64,000 nt of DNA from Maniola hyperantus (lineage: Eukaryota > Arthropoda > Insecta > Lepidoptera > Nymphalidae): positions 521,001-585,000 of the forward strand of contig NC_048545.1 in the NCBI RefSeq assembly GCF_902806685.2. The letters run 5' to 3'. A program made the translations under genes and the position numbers. Under the pieces are notes generated by a model. The model was given only the letters and a program-made list of their open reading frames with translations, ran no database searches and had not been told where the DNA came from. Position 1 is the first letter of the stretch; the number at the start of each line of letters is the position of its first letter. Positions 22,713-34,700 of this stretch are shown piece after piece.

Positions 22713-22745
22713 ATGGCGACTATGGTAAAAGAAAAACGTCGGGAG
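22713..22745 (+). CDS. Epg5: EPG5 exon 1
   Basis: Encodes residues 1-11, MATMVKEKRRE, ending in GAG/GTAAGT at phase 0. An in-frame TAA at 22701-22703 fixes the start to this ATG or Met4. Confidence 0.8.
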
Positions 22746-25700
22746 GTAAGTACTATTTGTTATTATTATCTTTTTATAAATATTGTTTGCATCCTTTGTT
22801 GGTGCATTTACGCATTAAAATTAAATTTTTCTGACATGAGACATTTCTTGTAATATTAATGTTTACTATGCTGACAATTAGAGTTTTACACTGATAATAA
22901 AATTGGTAGTTACATCAGTAGGTACCCTTATTTGTTGTGTTTGTTTGTTGGTTTGTCCTTCAATCACGTCGCAACGGTGCAACGGATTGACGTGATTTTT
23001 TGCATGGGTATAGATAAAGACCTGGAAAGTGAAATAGACTACTTTTTATCCCGGAAAATCAAAGAGTTCCCACGGGATTTTTAAAAACTCCTCGCGGATG
23101 AAGTCGCGGGCATCAGCTAGTTTTAAAACGAACTAGTATTTTATTGATAATAATTACCTAATATTATGTTCCTGGTTTTAACATAGAAAAAGAAAACCAA
23201 GATCAAACAGTTGCCTGAAATAGAATCAAATGTTAAAGAAAACCCGGAATCTCCCTTACTGAGTGATATCAGTTCTAAGGGGAAAGACATTCCTTCTATA
23301 CATGTTATTCAGGAACAAGCTTCAAACAGTTCCATTAATGAAGAGCAGTCAATCTCGACAACACACAATAAACAAGAAACACAAGTTCCAACTCATGCTA
23401 TAGAAGAAACAAATAAGCAAGTTGCCTCAATAGTCGATACAGTTCAGGAGAAACATCTTCCTTCAAGCTGTGAAGGAAGGAAAGAATCCCAAGCTGAAGA
23501 AACAACTAGTGAAGTCAGTAAAGTAAAAGACATTATAACTAAGGAAAATAAACCTTTTGAACAAGACAACTCAATAACCAACAATTTACAAAACATTTTA
23601 ACAGAAGCCAAAAAGAGTCTAAATGAAATAATGTTAGATGAATATTCTGTAACTAATTCTAAAGCTAACACAGTGACCAGGGACTTCAATAAAATACAAA
23701 AAGTAACATTGGGTAGTTCTGAACTAGAAATTGGATTCAAAAAAATTTCATTAGATTCAATGAATATTCCTGATTTAGAAAGTCAACAAGAAATTGTGCT
23801 GAAGGAAGATTCAAGACCATCGGCTCCATTAGCCCGAACAGAAGTTGAAGCTCAACCTTACATTAGTGGAGTAACACGTGAAAGAGTTGTAGAAAAAGCT
23901 AGATTATCTTGTATGCCATTGGAGGAAGCAGTCCGGGTGTTTGGTGGGAGAGAGATAGCTGAAGTCAAGGCATTGAGCGAGAGAGAGGAAGCTGCCGTGG
24001 AGGCGGGGCCACAGGGTGGACCTGACCATCCTTTGGTTGACCTTCTGTCCACTTTTAGGTATACTTTACTTCTTTATTCGTTTGTTGAGTTTGTTGTGGG
24101 CATTTCTCAGACCTGGGTGTGTTTGGAACCCTTGTAGCTTTAGTTTTATAAGTACATATTAATTATCACCACTATATCATATCATCTTACAAATAAAAAT
24201 TTATGACAATCAGGAAGCGTAAAATATTACCAATTCTGAATAAATAATTTCAGTTTTAGTTTGCTTTAGTCCTAAATTATGTCAAAAATATCATGATGAA
24301 ACATATTATGCTCTATCAACCTAAGCTTTATTTTAATTGTAACTAGATTTTGCCTATAGATTTGCAAATTTCAACCCATATCCCATATTGATATCACATA
24401 GTCACAAAATAAATTATTTTTTATTTTATGTTATTGATTAGATAAAATAATATGCCATTGAAAATAGAACAATATTACATGGGGTTATTCAAGGGGCGGA
24501 CCAAAAAATTCCTAAAAGGCCGGCAACGCTTCGGCGGTTCCTCTGGTGCTGTAATGTTCATGGGCGGCGGTAACCACTTAACATCAAGTGACCCGCCTGC
24601 CCGTTTGCTCACTATCTCTATTAAAAATAATAATAATTTGTGGCTGATTAAAAAAAATCCTTTATATCCTTCAGCTTATAGTATGTTGATATTGACAAGA
24701 GATACATTATCGTAATGGGTGCTCTACAAATTGGTATGTGACACGTGCTGACGAGCGATGCAATACTATTTACAGAACTGCTCTAATAGCAATAGAACGT
24801 GAACGCAACCGCATAAGCTCTGGTTACGTGGAGGAAGAGAAATCACAAGCTACTCTATGGCTAGTAGAGAAGCGCAATATATACCAGACACGGGCGTGCC
24901 GGTGCAGCGCGCTCGTGCGCATCAGGGCGGAGTACGAGGTGGCCCGGCTGCAGACCGAGAAGATGCCGGCAGCCAAGTTGAGACTGGAGGCTTTGTTGAG
25001 GGATGTGCAGGAGTGCTACTGCCATCACCAACATGCAGCACTGCAGGCGCATTATGATGTAAGTTTCAATTGACGAGAACACTTACTACATTAGGGTGCC
25101 TGTCCACTGAAGCGGAGCGGAGCGGAGATGTGTTGAGCAGACCAAACAAAATGTCGGAAATATCGTGATAATTTTATTCCGTCATCTGACAAAACTCTGA
25201 TTGGTCAACTATACACAACTCCGCTCCGCTCCGCTTCGGTGGAGAGGCACACTTAGGCCGGCTACACTTTGGATGCGTTTTCGTACGAATTTGACTAGCG
25301 CGAACGTACGAGCACACGAACAAACTGTCCAAGTAAACTCAAACTTAAAGCATTTATTTACAACTAGCTTATGCCCGCGGCATCGTCCGCGTGGACTACA
25401 CAAATTTCGGACCCCTATTTCACGCCATTAGGGGTTGAATTTTCAAAAATCCTTTCTTAGTGAATGCCTAGGTTGTAATAGCTATCTGCATGCCAAATTT
25501 TTAGCCCGATCCGTGCAGTGGTTCGAGCTGTGCGTTGTTAGATCAGTCAGTTAGTCAGTCATCTTTTCCTTTTATATATGGATTTCCTTCCTTTTAAATA
25601 TTAGGCTTCCAAATGGTCTGATAAGAAGCCCACAACAAAGTTAAGTAACACAACCCACAACAAAAACGAGGAAGCACTATGGGAGCATTCAGACTGGGTC

Positions 25701-28700
25701 TGAGTTAGTGGTGTGGAAACTCATCCCAAGTGCGCTTGGCCTTCTAGTTCTGTTACAGTTCTTGCAATTCACGAAGGCTACTGAACTTTACTTGTGGTAA
25801 CGTCGCTTACATGGTCATTGCGTAAGTGTGCGTGCATGTCGGACCAATCAGTCGTGAGCAAGCGCACACATTTAGTGTACCTTACGTATACCGATACGAC
25901 TTAAACACAGGCATGAGTCAGTGGCCTTCGTGAAATGCAACAACTATACTATGTTTTATTGATATTAATTTGTTGACGTTGAAGGTGGATGAGCTAGTGG
26001 CGGAAATCCTCCAAAGCAACAAGAGCAGCGTCCGCTCGGCGTTGCTGCTGGTGCTGCAAGCGCTGCAGCTCAGCGACGCGGCGCCGGAGACCTTCGCCGC
26101 GGCGCTGCAGCGCTGGGCGAGCGTGTTGGCCTCCTCCTTACTGGACGACAGGGACTTGGGACATCTGCTGTTTCTGCTGCATAGTCTCTTCAGGTAATCT
26201 GCAGAACAACCTTGCCCTGTCAACGTTTTATGCAAAAACGATGTGCCCTAAATTTGGTTGCAGGGCTTTTTTAAATACCTATAGAAAGTATAATAAGGAG
26301 TATAAAAAAAATTGGTCACATGGTCGTTTGGCCTCTCTACAATTTCATCTATACTAATATAAATGCGAAAATACATTTTCAGACACATTTTCGAATTTAT
26401 AATATTAGTCTGTCTAGTCTGTCTGCTTGCTTTTCACGGCCCAACAGTTTAACCGATTTCAATGAAATTTGGTACAGAGTTAGCCTTCATCTCAAGGAAA
26501 GACATAGGCTACTTTTTATCCCGGAAAATTTAAAGAGTTCCCACGGGATATTTAAAAACTTAAATCCACGCGGACGAAGTTGCGGGCATCATCTAGTTTT
26601 TTATAAAAGAATACTAGCCAAGTTTATCATGCTGACTAATAGTCCCCTTTCCCCTCCAATTAAACGTAAAGCTTGTGCTAGGAGTAGGTACGACAATAGT
26701 GCAACGGGTGGGCTTTGAACCGGCGATATTTCGGTTTTCAGTCCCCTCCTTTGCCCGCTGAGCTATCGAGGCTCTAACTTTTTCTAGTTTATTTCTGTTC
26801 TTCTCCCCTTTCTTCTGGGAAGACGTGCACAAATACGCAGATCCACACGTGGCCCGCGTGATCCTCTCTCCCCCAGTACTTGGTTTCCTACAAGTTATCA
26901 TTCCTATGTAGGGAAATGTATATAATATAGTGTGGATTGAAAGCTTGTGTGTCTGTGCAGACAGTCGCGTTCCGTGCAGTGGGCGGGGCGCGTCGTAGAG
27001 CTGCAAGTGCGGGACATGCCGTCCGCGGCGCGCCTCGTCGCGATCCTGGAGCTGCTGCTCACGAGGCCTTTGCTCGAGGAGGCGCAGGAGTGCACCGAGG
27101 GTAAGTTCTCAGTGCAGTGGGCGGGGCGCGTCGTAGAGCTGCAAGTGCGGGACATGCCGTCCGCGGCGCGCCTCGTCGCGATCCTGGAGCTGCTGCTCAC
27201 GAGGCCTTTGCTCGAGGAGGCGCAGGAGTGCACCGAGGGTAAGTTCTCAGTGCAGTGGGCGGGGCGCGTCGTAGAGCTGCAAGTGCGGGACATGCCGTCC
27301 GCGGCGCGCCTCGTCGCGATCCTGGAGCTGCTGCTCACGAGGCCTTTGCTCGAGGAGGCGCAGGAGTGCACCGAAGGTAAGTTCTCCGTGCAGTGGGCGG
27401 GGCGCGTCGTAGAGCTGCAAGTGCGGGACATGCCGTCCGCGGCGCGCCTCGTCGCGATCCTGGAGCTGCTGCTCACGAGGCCTTTGCTCGAGGAGGCGCA
27501 GGAGTGCACCGAGGGTAAGTTCTCAGTGCAGTGGGCGGGGCGCGTCGTAGAGCTGCAAGTGCGGGACATGCCGTCCGCGGCGCGCCTCGTCGCGATCCTG
27601 GAGCTGCTGCTCACGAGGCCTTTGCTCGAGGAGGCGCAGGAGTGCACCGAGGGTAAGTTCTCAGTGCAGTGGGCGGGGCGCGTCGTAGAGCTGCAAGTGC
27701 GGGACATGCCGTCCGCGGCGCGCCTCGTCGCGATCCTGGAGCTGCTGCTCACGAGGCCTTTGCTCGAGGAGGCGCAGGAGTGCACCGAGGGTAAGTTCTC
27801 AGTGCAGTCGGCGGGGCGCGTCGTAGAGCTGCAAGTGCGGGACATGCCGTCCGCGGCGCGCCTCGTCGCGATCCTGGAGCTGCTGCTCACGAGGCCTTTG
27901 CTCGAGGAGGCGCAGGAGTGCACCGAGGGTAAGTTCTCAGTGCAGTGGGCGGGGCGCGTCGTAGAGCTGCAAGTGCGGGACATGCCGTCCGCGGCGCGCC
28001 TCGTCGCGATCCTGGAGCTGCTGCTCACGAGGCCTTTGCTCGAGGAGGCGCAGGAGTGCACCGAAGGTAAGTTCTCCTGATGTTAAAGCAGAATTGTACA
28101 CTGTTCGCAGGATTCTATGTTTAGATAAGAGGATCTCCAGTCTTTTACTGTAGGCCATTCTTGTGTGTGGAAATTATATGATTCAACATGTCATACTAAT
28201 ATTATAAATGCGATAGTGTGTCTGTCTGTCTGTCTGTCTGCTAGCTTTTCACGGGCCAACCGTTCAACCGATTTTGATGAAATTTGGTACAGGGTTAACT
28301 TATGTCCCGGGGAAGAAATCCCGGAAGGAAGAATTATACCCCGGAAAATTAAAGAGTTCCCACGGGATTTTAAAAAACCTAATTCCACGCAGACGAAGTC
28401 TCGGGCATCATCTAGTGTAAAATAGTATGACAAAAACGTTAGCGAAATTGTGCGTATAAGATGTTGATGACATTTCTGATCTTTTTGTATAAGTCCCGCA
28501 AATTGCTAATATGCGTGGGCGCCATTTTAGTGATGTCAGCACTAGACTGAAGTTTCGAGCTGATGGTATATTTTTATTTCGGCTGACGTCATAATGACGT
28601 CATTTCGATGTTAACGAGACATGGTTCCAGCGCAATAGCAATTTGCGGGACTTATAACAAAGAAGATGATTGTGCATCAGCACCGAATCGAACCGGGGCA

Positions 28701-31700
28701 CCTGTCGAGGGCGGCCGTCTCAGGGGGCGCCAAAATGTTTGAGTTCCATGAAGCGTCTTCTTGTTTGGCAGAGTGTGAAGCGTGGGAGGAGGTGGACCCG
28801 CGCGGGGAGGGCGGCGCGGTGGGGCAGGGGCGGCTCCGCGAGCGGGACCTGCTGGCGTTGCTCGACGCTCTGCCGCTGCAGGACATGGTTGCCAGGATTC
28901 TGCTCTTTGCCAACACGGTAAGTACTGGGCAGCGCTCACTTTAAAAAAAAAAGCGCCACTTCCGAATATGTGTTTTTTTACTTCCGAGTTAATTTTTTGG
29001 CAGGACAGTCGTATTTTTAATTTTTTTAATCATTTTGGTACGGAACCCTGAAATCCACTTTTCCGTGCTCGGTTCAGGATATAGCAAAGGAAGACGAGCG
29101 GTCGTGGGGCGACAGGTCGGGCGGCCACGGCGTGCTGAAGGCCAGCTGCGGCGTGCGCGTGCTGCTGGGCGTGCTGCAGCGCGCGCTGCACGCGCACGCC
29201 GGCTACTCCCGCCTGCGCGCGCGCCTGCGACGCCTGGTGAGCGCGACGCTCGCGTCGCTGGCCGCACTGCACCTACACTCCGGGTTTGGTTTAGTTTCTA
29301 ACACATTTAAGGTTGAGGTTTCCAACGTAGCTTTAGTTTTAAGTTTGCGTTATAATTATCACCACTATATCTTACAAATCTAACACCATACCAGACTATC
29401 AATAAGAGTAATTTATTACCTATTTTGAATAAATCATTTGACTTTGACTTTGACTTTGAATGCAATTTCACTACACTGTGTGATGCGACGCGGTGTTGCA
29501 CGTAGCGGCATTTCTAGAGCGACTGACACCTTGCGACTCGTCAGTCACGTCACTGTTCTTGATTCGTTATTATAATAGAATTCTGTCTGCTCTCTGTCTA
29601 TCTGTCTGACTGCTAGCCTTTCACGGCCCATCTGTTCAACCTGATGATTTTGATTCCGGTAAAAGGCATAGGCTAATATTTATCCCGGAAAATTAAAGAG
29701 TTCCCACGGGATTTTTAAAAACGTAACTCCACCAATACGAAGTCGTGGTCATCATCTAGTGTAAAGATATGTGGATACATCGAATCGTGCCCTAACGCAG
29801 CGAGTGTACGGGTAAATACGCATCCTCCTTGCACCCCGTGGGAGAAGCCGGTGGATGCACGGGTGGCATCTTTGCCGGAAGGTTGGCTGGCCGTAGCCTC
29901 CCACCAGACAAATAAGAGCCTCGATAGCTCAACGGTTATAGGAGCGGACTGAAGACCGAAAGGTCGCCGGTTCAAATCCCACCCGTTGCACTATTGTCGT
30001 AGCCTACTCCTAGCACAAGCTTTACGCTTAATTGGAGGAGAAAAGGGAATATTAGTCAGCAATTTGGCATATATTCTTTAAAAAAAAATGTTATTCTCCA
30101 GATATGCGTACGCGCAAGAGCTCGAGGAGCGCATAGCCGTGGAGCTGGAGGCGTGCTTCGCGGCCGGGCTGGCCGTGCTGCTGGAGGAGGCGCAGGCGCT
30201 GCCCGCCACGCTGCTGAGCGGCGACGTGGCCAGAGACTACTGCCACGCCTTGATCACAGGCCTACACGGTAAGCAGTTCATCTCTTCAAAAAGCCGCGAA
30301 CACCTGGCAGAAGACGAGCTTCTCATGCATTCTTCTACGATTCTTGCTTCTTTCTTTCTTTCGTCGTATATTAAATCTGGTGCTCTATCTCGCTCATTCA
30401 TATAGAGGACGAAGCTTTCTCCTGCGACTTTGTTGGATTTAGATGTTCTTTAAAACCCCCTTAAAATACTAAACCCCTTAAAATACTAGCCTACCCTAAC
30501 CTCAAAATACTAAACCCCTAAAAAAGAATATCAGCCACTCGGGATGAATGCATCATGTAATGTAAGATATGTTTTAGAGACACGTCCGCTGCGCGTGGCG
30601 TCGCTCGCGACGGTGCTGGGCCCGCAGCCGTGCTCGCTGCGCGTGCGCGCGGTGACGCAGGCCGCGCTCGACAGGGAACTGGACACCGAGCTCTCCACCA
30701 CTGTACTCCAGTTCCTCTTCCAGGTGACTACCTACTATAGTTGTACCACCCGTTGTGCCAGATCCTTTTTTCCACGCACATGCAAACTGTGGAACCAACT
30801 CCCTTCGGCGGTGTTCCCTTTAGATTACAACATGGGGTTATTCAAGGAGCGGACCAACAAATTCCTAAAAGACCGACAACGCATCGGTGGTTCCTCTGGT
30901 TCTACAAATGTTCATGGGCGGCGGTAATCACTTAACATCAGGTGACCCGCCTGCTCGTTTACTCGCTATCTCTATTAAAAACAAAATTGTACGTACAGCC
31001 CCCGCGCTAACCTGGTGCGGGTGACATATGTGGGTGTGTGGGGTCCCCCCGCCTCATACCCCGATTGCCATCTCGACCTGCTGCGTACTACATGTCTCAT
31101 ATCTTAGAATGTATACATGAAGAAACATGTTTCCGGTATTGATAGGTCAGTGCGTACATAAGGAAACTAGCTTATGCTCGCGACTTCGCCCGCGTGGACT
31201 ACACAAATTTCAAACCCCTATTTCACCCCCTTAGGGGTTGAATTTTCAAAAATCCTTTCTTAGCGAATGCCCACGTCATAATAGCTATCTGCATGCCAAA
31301 CAGCCCGATCCGTCCAGTAGTTTAAGTTGTGCGTTCATCATAGATCAGTTGGTCAGTCAGTCCTTTTATATAGTTAGACTAATGTGAGAATTATGTAATG
31401 AAAATGATGTACAGAACGATTCAAACGTAAATGTGCCCCTGAAGTTGGCGCACGACGTTGCGCAGAACACATTGTGGGTGTGGGAGGGCGGGGAGGTAGC
31501 GGGGAGGGTAACAGCGCTCGTCTCGCTCCTACATTCCCGCCAGTTCCTTGATGCGTCTCTCTCTCGCTATACGTGTCTTATTTTTGTTTGTACAGTCGAG
31601 TTGAAGCTGAGGTGGAACCTACCGCCGCCCGTTAAGTGATTTAGTTCTCGAGTGTACATGCGCAAGATCGCAAAGCTAACTTCACGCAGACGCATTTAAG

Positions 31701-34700
31701 TTTGTATCGTACTGAATCGTACCGTATCGTACATTCGAAAGTACTTGTAAAAGTTTATTCGAATAAAAAAGATTTTTATTTATTTATTTATTTACTGTAC
31801 TTGAATGAAGGACTGGTGACTTGGTGCAGGTGGGGATTAAGCGCAAGTGGGCGGCGTGCGGCGGCGCGTGTGACGTCACGGCGCGCGAGCTGTTGCCGCA
31901 GCTGCTGGCTCAGCGTCGGCTGCACGCCACAGCCTACAACATGCTGGCCGACCTCTACCAAGGTGTGCTCTAAATAAATGTACTCACAATCGTGTGTTTG
32001 GGATACAGTACCCGATTACAATAAGCAGGCCACTTCATCATCATCATCAACCCATCGCCGGCTCACTACAGAGCACGGGTCTCCTCTCAGAGTGAGAAGG
32101 GTTTTGGCCATAGTCTACCACGCTGGCCATGTGCGGATTGGTAGAGAACGTTATGGTGAACTCTCAGGCATGCAGGTTTCCTCACGATGTTTTCCTTCAC
32201 CGTTAAAGCAAGTGATATTTAATTACTTAAAACGCACATAACTCCGAAGAGTTAGAGGTGCGTGCCCGGGATTTAACTCCCGACCTCTGATTAGAAGGTG
32301 GACGTCCTAACCACTAGGCTATCACATTCACAGGCCACTTATTTGCATGATATTCTGGCTCAAGTACAGTTGGTAGGGTGAAGTGTAATATAGTGACACA
32401 AGTCAATAATAACAGACTTTGGCGCCCGCAGGCCTTTTTATAATAATGCCCAAGGCAGGTGCATATTATTAGTGTTGTAAGTAAAGCGAATTTTAAGTTA
32501 CAAATTACGAAAAGTGCGAGCGAAGCGAGGACAAAACTCTTGACCTGAGTAGCGGTAAACAAGTTTGTCTAACTTTACAGCTCTTATAGTTTACATAGAG
32601 ACGGACAGTTGGACTGGACGAAATTATATTAGGGTTCCTTGTTTTACTACGGAGCCCTAAAATGGATAAAAGTTGCGTACCTTTGTTTGGCAGTGGAGAC
32701 AATAGATCCATCGCTGCTGCACTCGCTCGCGCCGCAGGACTGGCGGCCGACGCCCGCCGAGGCGTGCGCGCTGCTGGACGAGTGGGCGGCTCGGTGCGCG
32801 CAGCTCGTGCCGCACCTCCTGCTCGACGCGGACTATACGCCGCACACGTACGATATTTTATTTTATTTTATTTTTGTTTATTTGAAAGTAATCAACAGCG
32901 TAAATACATAATTATTATTTAAATTTAAATCTAGGTATAACAGAAGGCCAAAAGAGATTACTTAAAATTATAATTAAACTATTTTAACAGAATAGAGTTA
33001 GAATAAATGTAGGTATATACAATAATAAAATAAAATTACAACAGTGTGTGTATGATTGTATGTGTGTGTGTATGCGTGTGTGAGTGTGTGCTTATGAGTA
33101 TGTGTGAGCGTGTGTGCATGTGTGTGTGTGTGTAAATGGGAGTGTATGATTGCATGCATATTTAGATGTTATATATTATATTATATATGACGGAGAATCA
33201 GGAAGATCAACATTGAAATGACTATAAACTGCTATCCCACTTCTGATGTAGGCAAAACCAAGTGCCTTCATAAAGATGATGACGATTGATTGGATAAGTC
33301 AGGATTACAACATTATAGATTAACCGAGCCTTCGTGGGCGCATCGACGATACTCTCTGTCTCGCTCTACGAGAGACAACACAAACTACCCTCAACAATAA
33401 CTATAGCAACTCTCATTTATGAGTCATGACACCAACGTCTCCAATGGCGTTACTAACGTACCCAACGCTAACTAACCCTACCTAAACCGGCTCCTCCATC
33501 CCCATACTGGTCCCAGACCAACCAGCTAACCTAGCATACCACCCACCTAGTACCTCAAACAATAGAAACCACACAGATAACAATAACACAGTACGAGACA
33601 CAGTGTCTATCGAGAAGTGCCCTCGGCAAGAGCCACACGAATAATGTTCTGTGCCACAGTACGCGTCTGATTTTATAGTCTCACAACGACGATGGGGACG
33701 ATGACGCGATGTTCAATGAGCAATCTGTTTTCAACTAAAGACAACGCTGCCGACATAATATACTTACTAGCTTATGCCCGCTACTTCGTCCGCGTGGACT
33801 ACATCAATTTCAACCCCCTATTTCACCCCCTTAGGGTTGAATTTTAAAAATCCTTTCTTAGCGGATGCCTACGTCATAATTATAAGGAACCACTTACATA
33901 TTTATTTCAATTGTAATTAATGTTATAGACACAAGTACTTGTACTTCTACTACTACACTAGTCAAGTGGGATGGTCCCAATTTCTATGTAGTACTTATGT
34001 AAAATTGTTCTACCGAAATAAATATTTTTAAATTTGAATTGATTCGCAATCAAAGTCTAACAGCCGTACTCAGAGTCGCTTAATCGTTACTTAAGTTTAG
34101 TTAAAACGAGACAGAGCTATATCTCTCACATCAGTGTGTCTCGTTTTAACTCAATCTTAAATAACGATTAGCGACTCTGAGTACGGCGGTAAATTTTCCT
34201 CTCGCTTCAAAAATGTTCAAATATATAAACCTTTCCCATAGGGGAGTATCGCTGGAGAGCCAGCTGGCCATCGGGAGCTGGCTGTGTTCGTGGCTGCGCG
34301 CGAAGGGCGAAGCGCCGAAGTGGGCGTGGCGAGTCCTGCGCGCCCTGAGGCTGCATCGCACGTGGTGGGGCTTGCCGCTGCACGCGCCCTCTCCTGAGGA
34401 GCACGAGGATCTGTTGTCCACAGCCTACGCGTTGATGGCCAGCGATTGGGGGCATTGCTTACCACTGGTTAGTTATCAGTACTGATTCTGAGAGCAACTA
34501 AATTTTAGAGTATGTGCAAGTCTGGGTTTCTGGAGCATTTCAACCGTCCGTTGTGGCCAGATTGTGGCCAGACACAGTTCGCATGAGCGTGGAATGGAGC
34601 GTGAAAAACGCTCATGCGAACTGTGTTTCCTTTAGATTACAACATGGGGTTATTCAAGGGGCGGACCAACAAATTCCTAAAAGGCCGGCAACGCATTGGC

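Noticed and set aside
26904..28061. Minus-strand 385-codon repetitive reading frame over the exon 5 array
   Set aside because: It is the antisense shadow of the 138-bp coding repeat; any stop-free frame of a multiple-of-3 unit stays open throughout the array.
29236..29241. GTGAGC as the exon 7 donor
   Set aside because: It would put exon 8 out of frame and lose the VSATLASLAALHLHS helix; the weaker GTTTGG at 29284 keeps the frame.
29912..30085. A tRNA gene
   Set aside because: A and B boxes are present but the sequence continues into a SINE body with an A-rich tail and recurs elsewhere; the cloverleaf is not intact.
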